This document shows, piece after piece, positions 50,001 through 62,000 of a DNA stretch of 64,000 bases. The stretch lies in assembly GCF_032854445.1 (NCBI RefSeq), contig NC_088300.1:66438984-66502983 (forward strand), given 5' to 3'. This stretch comes from Liolophura sinensis. Lineage: Eukaryota; Mollusca; Polyplacophora; Chitonida; Chitonidae. Made by a program: the position numbers and the translations under genes. How positions within the stretch are numbered: the stretch's first letter is position 1; each line of letters starts with the position of its first letter. The notes beneath the pieces are model-generated. The model searched no databases, was not told the origin of the DNA, and saw only the letters and a program-made list of their open reading frames with translations.

Positions 50001-53000
50001 GAGAACTGATCTGCGTATTGTGCTATTTATTGTAGAATGCAAAGTTGCGGTACTAGTAAGTATGTCTCACTATGAGAAATATAAATGCAAACAATTTAGG
50101 AATCTGTGTATTACACAATAAATATGCTTCAAAACTAATTCGAATGAACTAGTCTTATACTGCTAATTAACAAATATATAGTGTTGTAAAGATAACATGA
50201 TCCTGATTGTGACAGAAAGAGCATCTATTTCAACCATACTTCGAAACTGCTTATTAGCAAATATATTGTGTCATAAGGGTAACATGATCATGGCAGTACT
50301 AGTTAGCATCTATTTAGACAATACTTTGAAAATGCTAATTAGCAAATATATTGTGTTGTACAGATCACTTACCTTCGCTGTGCTAGTTAGGGTCTAGGTA
50401 GACAATACTTTGAAATTTAAGATAAATATACATGTAGTCTTCTGGTGATGCTAGTTTGCAGCTATTTAATGTAGATTTGAAATGCTAATTAGCAAATATA
50501 TTGTAAAATGTCACTGCACTGAGGAATGCTATAGAGATGCAAACTACTTCTGGAAATGCGGATAATAGTGCACCTTTATGATTTCTCTTTACCTTTTTGA
50601 GGCTGGTCTAACAAAGCAATCGAAACGCTATGGCACGAACATTTGTCATAGTGATGCATCTCTTCACTATATCCCACAGTGGGTTTACATTAGGGGTATG
50701 CTGCAACTGCTGTAAAATGGGACCCTGGGGCCGGTCTCATGAAGCTCACTTAGCTGAGTATGCCCTTAACTACCATGACGACAGATGTTGTAGAGATAAT
50801 GTGCACTTAGCTATGGGTAACCAAACACTAAGTATGCTTTATGAAACCGACCCTGGCTGTCAGGTTTATACATTTCTACTTTAATATTGCTGGACTACAC
50901 TTACGTTTCAAGACGAGGTAGTCTGGAAATTGGACGGTAAACAACCGTGATTTCCTGAAACTCCTGAGGTTTGACTATGAGGCTGGCTGGAATCACTTTA
51001 ATCTCTTCTGTGTACTCTCTGGGCTGGAGACTCACGTTCATGGATATGTTACCACCATTCTGAAGCTTGAACGCGCATGTTGACCGCTCCCCGTACGAGT
51101 TTATCTCCGGAAGCTTCAGAGAAGAAATATACCAGTGTACTCAAGAATGCTTCAATAGTACAACAGCAGTCAGGTTAATGGATGGAAGAAACCAGAGCAG
51201 AGCACTGGAGGAAACCAGATCAAAAGGACCACGGAAATCGGACCAAAGCTCCAAGGAAACCAAAGCAGGGCACAGAAGAAACCAGAGCAGAGCACAGAAG
51301 AAACCAAACCAAAGCCCCAAGGAAAGCAGAGCAGAGAGGAAAGCAAAGCAGAGAGAAAGACAGAGCAAAGCCCAGTGGAAACTTCAGCAGAGCATTGGTG
51401 GAAACCAGACCAGAGCCCATAGGATACTGCAGCAGAGCATTTGTGGAAATCAGTGCAGAGGCATACAGAGTGGTTAACTTGGAGCAGAGTATTAGTGCAG
51501 TGGTGGAAACCAGAGCAGAACCCATAGGATACTGCAGCAGAGCAATGGTGGAAATCAGTACAGAGGGACCAACATTTTAAACTTGACCTTTGGTTCACTG
51601 ATAGAACATACATATATGTACACGGGTGGTGTAAACTGGTAAGCGCTCCTTGTATCACTAGGTACCCTACAAACCACTCGACGCAAACTTTATGCAGCCA
51701 GCAGATTTTATTATGGAAGAAATGACCAAAAACTAAACGAAAAACAGATATTCCGAGAAAAGAATGGACGTGAGTTTTGTACATACCTCAGACCTGATGG
51801 AAGTAAGAAGCTTGACCTCTCCAGCCTCGGCGTGTAGATTTACTGTACCCACGTGCAGCTTGGATGTGGGAGTGTCCACTTCAATGTCTACCTTTGCCTG
51901 GATCACCTCAGGTGGGGACCTTAAAGAGGCTGCAGAAAGAAAGGGATTTCTTTATTTGATTTTTGTTGCCATTGTTGAACCAGGGAAAAACTGGGATAGA
52001 GCCTACAACCAAATAAGTCAGGGGCTAATTTGATGAGGCAAATATAATGCTTTCATCAACAAGGGCCTAGGGAAAGGATAGAGAAACATAAATACACTGT
52101 TCAGTATATTTAAAGCTGTGTTCCCACAGTGCAATTTGTTGTATCAATCTGTCAAACAAAAATATGACAGACTATTTCATAAGCTGCGTTTACAATGTGA
52201 TTTGTCCCAATCTTCCTGTTTACGATTGACAAATCAAACTGAAATCATTGTGTGAACGCGACTTTTTAGTGATTCGATTAACGTATGGTACCATATAACA
52301 ACAATATCGAAAGTTTGCGGGTTTTCTACCCTGTGTCTATCAGCTGTTTTTCACTCGCTCTCACTGCATCTATCCTAATCTTAATGTTTACTGCCATGGG
52401 GGCTGTTGGAGACCTCAACATAGTCCCTGGGACACACACTATGTAAGCATAACATGCTTGTAGACTACTGAATGCAGCTCTATCTCTGATCTATGTTTAC
52501 ATCTATGTTTAAGGGTTTATGTCATACTTTTTCAGTCCCACGACTACTCCAAGATAGCCTTCAGTTTGCCACATTAAAATACTAACCACTACCTAAGATC
52601 AGATTCATGCCTGATGAAACTTTGCAGTGTAATACCTGAGGTGCATTCTCTCTGTGGGAGTTTGCAGTAGACCATCAGTGGGAGAGGAGATGAGCAGTCT
52701 GACTCCGAGTTGGCCTTCAGTGTCACATTCAGCACAGTCTTGCTCAGGGCAGGAGTGGAGGGACGGTTAGAACCAGAGATGATGGACAAGTCTTTAGAGA
52801 TGGTTTCCTCAAACGAAAAGCAGTGCCAACCACTGTTATTCTGAAAACAGTAACAATCAGTTAAGAGAAATAAAATAAAAATATATTTTTGATCTTTTTG
52901 ATGACTGTATGCTTGCCATTTTTTATCCCTGATCAAGTTTCAGGGGCAATGTAAAAAATTTTGATTTGTTCGTATGTGATTGGTATTATACGCCATACTC

Positions 53001-56000
53001 AAGAATATTTCACTTATATTATGGCAAGAGAACAGGCAGAGCCCTAGGGAAACCCACGACCATGAGCAGGTTGCTCAAAGATCTTCCCACATACGGTCCG
53101 AGAAGCCAACACAGACTTGAACTCACAGTGACTACATTGGTGGAAGGCTCCCGAGTCATTACGCCCTTCTGGCGTGTTAGCCACCTAGGTCATGGAGGCT
53201 CTCGTTCTTGCTTAGGGATAGATTAGCAGTTTCATACTATCTAATGGTCACCACTTAAAATGTAAAAGTTAACATCTATGGTGTAATTATAGTTGGTATA
53301 AACAAAAGAAACATTCTTCTTTTACATTCAAAAATCACAAGTTTACCGCAGAGATTGACAGGCGTAGTGGAACTGTTGCTTTCCCATGGTTTGCCAAAGT
53401 CAAGGGAAGTCCTTTACAGCTTCCCCATCTGAGCTCACCATACACCAAGGATAGATAACTCTCACTTAGCACCTACAAAATTTTAAACATGTGTACATGT
53501 AAAATACAATTGACTGAGAATGTATAAATGATTTGAACGCATCCACTTTATTTATTTAAAATTCACTAAAATCACTGTTGTGCGCCTCCAAAAGATCCTC
53601 CACACAGAAACACAAGTTTCAATATAATATGCAGGATTATGAAAAGGAAAAATTAGGAAATGATTTAACAAACTGTGATAAAGAAGCAAAAAAAAATGAA
53701 GCCAGTGTGTGTAAAATATACCTCTATGTTTGGCATCTCGGCTGTGGCCTTGAGGGTGACAAATTCTGGCTGGACATTCTGACTACTGATCCTCTTGTTC
53801 TTCACCACTGTACATGGCAACACAGCCATCCTCCCCACATAGCTTCCCTCACACTTTGGCACAAATATCACCTGTCCAAAAAACATAAGCTTTTCACAGA
53901 AGTGTTTAATGTTTTCTGTAAAATGCTAAAGTTTTGTGTGTTTAATTTCAAATGTTTTATTAATTGTAAGACAAATGGCAATAAATGAAAAAAGAAAAAA
54001 AATGGACAAATCTATTGCTAGACTTTCCAGAAATACTCCTGTGCCTGTAGATTTAACAAACATTTATCATGAAAATCAAAAAAATGAGGTAAATAGAGAT
54101 TTTTGAGGTACGCAGTCCATATATCTATTGATAACAGCCCTTGCACTTAGCACCGAATCATTCTGCTTGAATTTCAAAATTGTCAAGACCTGAATATTAA
54201 CCCATGCGTCTAGAATCCTGGATATTAAGTTCAGCAGAAACTGCATATTTCTCATGTTAAGAGATTAGTTTTGCAGAACAGCATGTTCCAATTACATCTT
54301 TCCTTACTACCTAAGAACGTTAGGAAGCATTTCTATAAGTGAAATAGTCTTGAGTATGGCGTAAAACACCAATCAAATAAATAAATCAAATAAATATATA
54401 TATTCATCAGCATCAGTTTTAAAGAGATTTGGGATTTGCCGTGATCGGATTTGAGAATTTTTTAAACTGATTCTTCACCATTCACAGGTGTAAAATGTGG
54501 AGTACAGTCCTTTAGTCTGGAGTGGGGGAATATGTATATTTAGCAGTGGTGGATGAGTGACTTATATAGTTACACGCGCAACGTGTCAATACTTTATAAA
54601 CAACTGTTTGGACAATCAGTAGCTTTACACAAGTCACGTACAGGTATGTTTTCCCTTGACTGAGGTTCAATAATAATCTTCTGGTTAAACATGAAGGGCA
54701 GTTTGACCACTGGGTCCACATCCTGCTCATTGATGGTCAGCTCACGGATGTCCAGCACACACTCAAGCCAATGGTCAGATGTGTTTTTGAGAGTGATGAT
54801 GGCCTTTGTGGACACCCCGACACAGCAGACCTCAGTGAAGCTCACAACGCTGGGCAGTTCTACCATCTTACTGCTGTCAGGCGCTGTGCGACAAAAGTCT
54901 GAGGGAAAAAAAAACAGTTAATGTCACATTATTATTATTAATATTATACGATTGGTGTTTTACGCCATATTCAAGAATATTTCACTTATGCCACAACGGT
55001 GAGCATTATGGTGGATGCAAATCAGGCAGAGCTCAGAGGAAATCCACGAAAATCCGCAGGTTGCTGACAGACCTTCTCACTTACGGCCAGAGAGGAAGCC
55101 AGAATGAGCTGGACTTGGAACTCACAGCGACCGCATTGGTGAGAGACTCCTGGGTCATTACGCTGCGCTAGCGCGCTAACCAACTGAGTCACGAAGAGGT
55201 CCCGTTGTAATGTCACATTATTTATTTGATTGGTGTTTTACGCCGTACTCAAGAATATAATTTCACTTATACGACGGCGGCCAGCATTATGGTGGGTGGA
55301 AACCCGGCAAAGCCCGGGGGAAACCCACGACCATCCGCAGGTTGCTGCAGACCTTCTCATTTACGGCCAGAGAGGAAGCCAGAATGAGCTGGACTTGAAC
55401 TCACAGCGACCACATCTGTGAGAGACTTCTGGGTCATTATATGCTTCGCTAGCGCGCTAACCAACTGAGCCACGGAGGCCCCTGTAATGTCATATTAGAG
55501 TGAAGCCTAATAACATTATGTTAAATATGCAGGGTTCTGCCCAGAAAATGTTGAGTGGTGGGCACCAAGTCTAGGATAAGTCAGCGAGTGAGGAGGGGCT
55601 GTGCAAGGAAAAAATATTTCAAAATTTACTCATCCAATGCTGCTCCTAGAGAGCATCTGAACCATGGAAGATAAAAAGAAAGCTGGAACAAAATCTGTAC
55701 ATCAGTAGAATGATGCAGTGTACACTGTAAATTCAATGTTTTAGCTGCTTATGAAGTATTTTTAATTTGACACCACCCACATTGAAGTTTGCAATGCATT
55801 TTATAGCAATACCCAACATCTGCTTTATTTTTTAAAGAACGGAAATAGGGCTTGTTTTGTTGTTTGGATCGCTTTAGCTACTAGAAAAGAGCTCAGAGTA
55901 GACTTTTGTGGGTAGTTATTTAAGATTCCATTTGCCCCTGTGAACGGAGATTTGTGACACATTGTCACAGCAGCCATTTAGTTCGGAAAAATACGGTCAG

Positions 56001-59000
56001 AGAGTGCATTTTTTCGGCTATCTTCGGTCATTTGCATACCAAGAAATCAGTATGGTTCCCTTTTGTATTCTACATACCTTGCATCGGAGGCGGTTAGCGC
56101 CATCTGACGTCAGGGGGTGGGGGAAGTAGTCATATTGAGAAATGTGCAGAAGGCCATGAATATCTGTATGCACCACTTTTAGGCAATGTTTATGACAATT
56201 ACAATCATCTGCAGCAGTGTAATCACTTCTTAGAGATGGTGGTCCTGAGGAGTTGCCAATGGTACGACTGATTACTAATCTACTTTCGTTTCCCCGATTT
56301 ATGAATAAAGCTATCTTGATTTTGGAGTGCTGGGTGCATCAAAATTTCGTGTCTGACACTGGGCACTCAATGTTAGTGCCGGACTCAGCTGCCCATCGCT
56401 GCCCACCCTGAATGTGGTACACGAATTTCTGACTAAGGCCAAGGGTTATGAGGCGTACACAGTATTTCATATCACTTCATATCTCTACAGAACATACTGG
56501 CATGGCAGCTAAGAGCCTGCTTAGTTTAATGTTCTTCATGAAAGTCAAGTTTGATTCTGCAAAGGTATTGTAAGTTATACAACTGATCATACAGCTGTAA
56601 CTTTAATGTCAAGATAATGACAATAAGCAGTTGACGACACTTGTGTGGCTGTTTGCACAGTTTTAACATCTGTTGTCTTCTACCCATTTAGAGTGCATAT
56701 ATCCCCACCTCAAACGTAGGAAAATTTCTCAGCCATTTGCCAAAGATCTGTGGTTACCCCAAGCACTCCGGCTTCCTCCACTCATAAAACTGACTAAACA
56801 AGTGAAAAATTCTTGTGCAAGGCCTTAAAAAGCATTCAAATAAAATGATTAAACAGGACAGCTTTGTGGAAAATGGATATAGAAACCATGATGGCAAAGT
56901 AAAAATGAGAAGGTAGATCATCATACAAAACTTACATGTTTATTTAAATACTGTTTTGTCATACTTTCACTTATATGGCGGCGGCCAGCATTATCGTGGG
57001 AGGAAACCAGGCAGAGCCCATGCGACACCCACAACCCTTAGTAGGTTGCTGCAAGACCTTACCACATGACAAGATAGGAAGCCAGCAAGAGCTGAACTTG
57101 AACTCACAGCGACTGCATTGGTGAGACGCTCCTGGTTAATTGTTCGGCAATAGCAAGATAACCACCAGGCCACAAAGGCCCGACAAAAAAGCCTACATGA
57201 ACATGTATATAAAAAACATACAACAGTATGATGAAGTTTACCTTTAGCCAGACTGGGTGTCTTCATCAGCAGCTCGGTTTCTGGGCGCTGAGTAGCTATG
57301 TCCGTGGTGTTATATGGGGAGAGAGCATGATAGAAAGGTGTGCTCTGGTAGGCTGGAAGACCGTGGTCAAACGTGAGCATCGACTGATCTTCCAGGGAGG
57401 CATACTTGGTGGGTGTGGGTGCACACAGCTCCAAGTCTAGGTCAGGCTGGCTGCTGAAGTTCTTGGGGGCATGCAGATCGCTGGCTGCTATCTTGTGGTA
57501 CGATGGAAGGGATTGGGGACCACTGCTGGGTTGAGACAGTCGGTTTGTCCTGGAGAGGGTTGGGTGCTGAAGAGTCGGGTGTGGCGCCTGGTGACACGGG
57601 TTTGGATAGTCAGGTTTAGGCTGAGATATGTTGTTGGAAGAACGAGAGCATTGATGAAGTGAATACTGAGGAACTGGAGTAAATGGCTGATGTTGAACTA
57701 CGTTAGCAACATGAGTTGGATGCTGCTGAGGTTGGCTCAATATCTGAGGTCTTGTAGTGGGTAACTGGTTTTGCAGAGGACGTCCTTGCGATGTAGACGG
57801 AGGAGAAGGATTAGAGTCCAGCTCTTTTGAATGGCCAAGAGAGGATATGGACACCTCAATATTCTGCTGTTTTGTTCTCGCAGTTGGCTTCCCTGTCCTA
57901 CCAAAATCAGACTTAGGTTTGGACGAGATTGGCCTGTTCTGATCTGAAAGCTGATTTTGCGGTGCAACATTGTTTTTGTAAGCTTTCAAGCCCTGTTTTG
58001 TTGTTCTTGACAAAACTGACGTCAGAGATTTGTCTCCCAACCGTTTGTTTTCCAGAATCTTGTCTGGAATCGTTGATCTGTTCGTTGTGCTCAGCTGGTT
58101 CTCTTTATTGGCTCCATGTTTTACAGTGACTCTGGCCTTATTCGTCTCGGGTTGTCTGGAGCTATTTAAACCCACGCCAGACAGCTTGGATTTCTCTTGT
58201 TTGTTAACAGCCGATTTGTTGGCTAAAGCAGAGCCCATCTTCCTCATTGGCAAACCATCAGGTTTTTTAAACACGTGGGCATCGCTACACTGAACATCAG
58301 CTTTTGGGGTTGATTTCTCGCCATTTGTGTCCCTGCCGTCTGCTGGAGAATAACTACGGTTATTCCCTTCTAAGATGTAATCAGACAGCGTGAAATCAGG
58401 GGAAGGCTCCACTTTGGACAAATCCACGTTCATGTTTCTGGCAATGTCCGACAGCCTTGGAGAGTAGACCTTCGAGACTTTCTCCAGGCTGGTGTCTGCA
58501 CTCGCTTTCAGCGGAGACACAGGGGACTGATTCACCTGTTTCAGTTTATCATCCTGGTTCATCTCTTTTGTGACAGTGGCTGGCTGAAAATCTCCGCCCC
58601 CTACCTGAGGTCTAGTGTCCCTGGGGGCTAACTGACCAGACACTGAAGGAGTTCTCTGTGTGCCTCTGTCAGACTCCTGCCCATCAGGCTGGGGTTTGGA
58701 GCCATTACTAAAGATGTCATCCGGGTCTTCTTCGTCTTCATCATCCAACTTTTCTCCTTCATTGTTCACAGCTAGCCCTGAGGCGCCATCAAGTCTCGAC
58801 TGCTTCAATGTCACAGTTTGGTCAGGTTTAAACCCCGGATCTGTGGATCCCAGTGGCTGGCTGCGGTTGAACGGAGCTGTGGAAGACGAGGAGGTTTTCC
58901 TTGTCTTGGACACCTCCAAAGATTTGTTCTTTCGTTGTGCCTGGCTTGCGTCACCTGGAGAGCTGCTGGAGGAAGTGCGCACTGGTAGGCGAGACGTATG

Positions 59001-62000
59001 TTGTTTGGGACGACTCTTGTCTTCAAACTCAACAGAAGACCTCTCTCTGATCGTCTCTAAGGATCTCCCTGTCGACTCTGGTTTACCCTTCTTCTCCTGT
59101 GCCTTGGTATTGGACAGTGTAAGCACCATGTTGACAAGGTCCTGGGGTTTACAGTTAGGTGAAGCAGAGGATATCAGGTTAGTGATGGTGCTAAGACTGA
59201 GCATCCCAGACATCTCGCTGGCCTCCGACATGCGTGACATGGTACTCAATGCCAAATCATCTACTTCCTGGGGGACATCACTGGCTGCCTCATTGGCTAT
59301 GAAAACCTCTGACTCCTGTTCTTTCGACACATACTCAGATGACGCTGAGGGAAAATTCTGCTCCAGGTTGATGTCCTCCATGGTCATAGGCTTGTCAGCT
59401 GAAGACAGTTGCTGGTGTCCTACAATAGTGAAACATATACAAGTAGATATACTTGTTTTGGAAAATAAATAAATTCAAGTCCGGTAAGTTTTCAAGCTTT
59501 TCACATGTTTGCAAGAGTTTATTCAAGTATATTCTGAAAACATTCTGTGAAGACCGATAAAACTATCCTTTTTGTTAAGGCCTGCGATTGGCTAACACAG
59601 TCAATGTATTCCAAAATCAAATTAAAAAGGCACACAAATTGCACCGAAAGTTGCTCTTTTATATGCCAAAAGGTTGAAGAATTGAGTAACGTGAATTACA
59701 AGTCTCAGCATGACATTTCTTAAAAATGATGGAATTGACACGTGAACACAAATCAATCTGATATCATGCAAATCTGATTTCACCTTATACGAACGACACA
59801 ACCTTGTCTTGTGGTCATTCTGTTTCCCTCAGTATTTATTTACAACAGCACTCGATAGAAACAGAATTCTTCTGGAAATACACGCATAGAGTACTCTGAC
59901 TATCACATGTACATATACCTTAAGGCGGCAAATGAACACACTAAGTTCAATGAACTACTTAACTATTTTGGCAACAGACAACACATTAGCTGAATTTATT
60001 TATTTGATTGGTGTTTTACGCCGTACTCAAGAATATTTCACTTATACGACGGCCGCCAGCATTATGGTGGGTGGAAACCGGGCAGAGCTCCGGGGAAACC
60101 CACAACCATCCGCAGGCTGCTGGCAGACCTTCCCACATACGACCGCAGAGGAGCCCAGCAGGACTTGAACTCACACCAACCGCATTGGTGAGAGACTCCT
60201 GGGTCATTACGCTGCACTAGCGCGTAATGACGGAGGCCCGCATTAGCTGAATTGGGCTTCTAAATAAAAGTAACGTACTAGATCAGGCTAGGCTTTCAAC
60301 TTTCAAGCTGTGTAGTCTATTGTATATTCTTACCTTTTTTGATGATGCTTCGACCAAAGTCTTTGGGTCAATTGCATGGGTAAAAGTAACCCAGTCACAA
60401 AATGTTTACTGTAAATCTCAACTTCTTAAACTACTTAAACCCTTTTTTTGATGCCACTGAACATGCAAACTACATAAAACTGTGCAAATTAGGTCTCTAC
60501 ATTCCACAGTTCTCCTAAGATTGTTTCAACATACTGGCTGTGCAGGTGGTTGAAGAATTAGACCATATACAGTTGCAAGAGTCAAGCGAGCAAAATAGTA
60601 TTTATTTATTTGATTGGTGTTTTATGCCCTACTCAAGAATATTTCACTTATACGACGGTGACCAGCATTATGGTGGGAGGAAACCGGGCAGAGCATGGGG
60701 GAGACCCACGACCATCCGCAGGTTGCTGGCGGACCTTCCCACATACAGCCGGAGAGGAAGCCAACATGAGCTGGACTTGAACTCATAGCGACCGCATTGG
60801 TCAGAGGCTCCTGGGTCATTATGCTGCATTAGCGCGCTAACCAACTGAGCCACAGAGGCCCCTGAGCAAAAAAGAAACATAATAATCCAAAAGCATGTTG
60901 CATGGCTTGTCAGGGAAATGACAAGAGAGCCTTCCATATTGTCTCACCTTGTGTATCGTATCCAACACCGTCTTCTCTCGTCCCTGAGGAATTCTGCGTC
61001 CCACAAACTTTCAGGCAAGGTGCTTCCTTCACCAAAGCTACAGGAGCTCTCTGAGTTGGGGGAGTGATTATACTGGCACCAAACTGTGGCTGAAAATCAC
61101 ATCAAACAAATCATTTACTCCTTGCTGCACTAAACTGTTGCAAAGAACGACCAATTCTTCATGTGTACAGGTGGGGGAAACTGGAGTGCTGGAATCATGT
61201 GCCTTCCAGCTAACTTCATAGATCTAACATTGGCCCTATTTTTGCATGCTTAGAAAAACACTCTGCAAATTACCTTTCACTTCACCCAGCAAGGCTGAAG
61301 TAAACCTAATGTAAAAGGAAAGAACATATTTATACAACATATTCTTTAAAGGAAAGAGATATGCAAACTGTATGGCATCCTATTGTTTCTTTAATGTTTT
61401 AAAGTTTGCTTAAGAAAGGAAAATGGATGGAAAAACAGTCATTTTCTACAAAATCCACCGATGCACAGGAAAACTGAAAATCCCGCCATGTTGTAGGCTT
61501 GTCCAATGAAAAGCCTTATTTTCCCCCCTCTTCAGTATTCATTGTGACATCACTATGCTTAAGGTTTTCCTCCTAAAATGTGATTAACATGCATTTCCAG
61601 CTAAATACGTACCTGTATCGTGACAATCATGGATTTTAAGGTCTTTGAAAGTCAACTGTAAAAAAGCAAGAGTTAAGGACCCACTAGAGGGTCACATCAT
61701 GCCTACATTATTTCTAATATATTGGGTGTGGGACAACATACTGAGGCACAGACTTAAGTATGGACAGAAGAAAAAAATAATGTACATAACTGAGAACTGG
61801 GCCCTAGATCTGACGGGATCTGCTGCAGAACAAAATCAAACCCCATTTATTCTTAACTCCTTGAACCCCTCTCCCATATCCTTACCCTATCAATGCCTGC
61901 GTCCCCATCTAATGATCCAAGAGCTTCTGAGCGACTTCTCATGAACTCGCCTATAGATATCCTCATACAGGCGTCTCCCTCATGGAGCCTGTCCACCATT

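Noticed and set aside
51067-51784. Open frames of 100-204 codons on both strands
   Set aside because: Produced by purine-rich tandem repeats between two confirmed CEP192 exons.
56991-57241. C-terminal extension of the large CEP192 frame
   Set aside because: Reads through a GT donor into a SINE; the spliced phase fits the exon at 54642-54898.
58660-59472. 270-codon plus-strand frame
   Set aside because: Exact antisense shadow of the large CEP192 exon, whose minus-strand frame fits neighbouring exons and the family.
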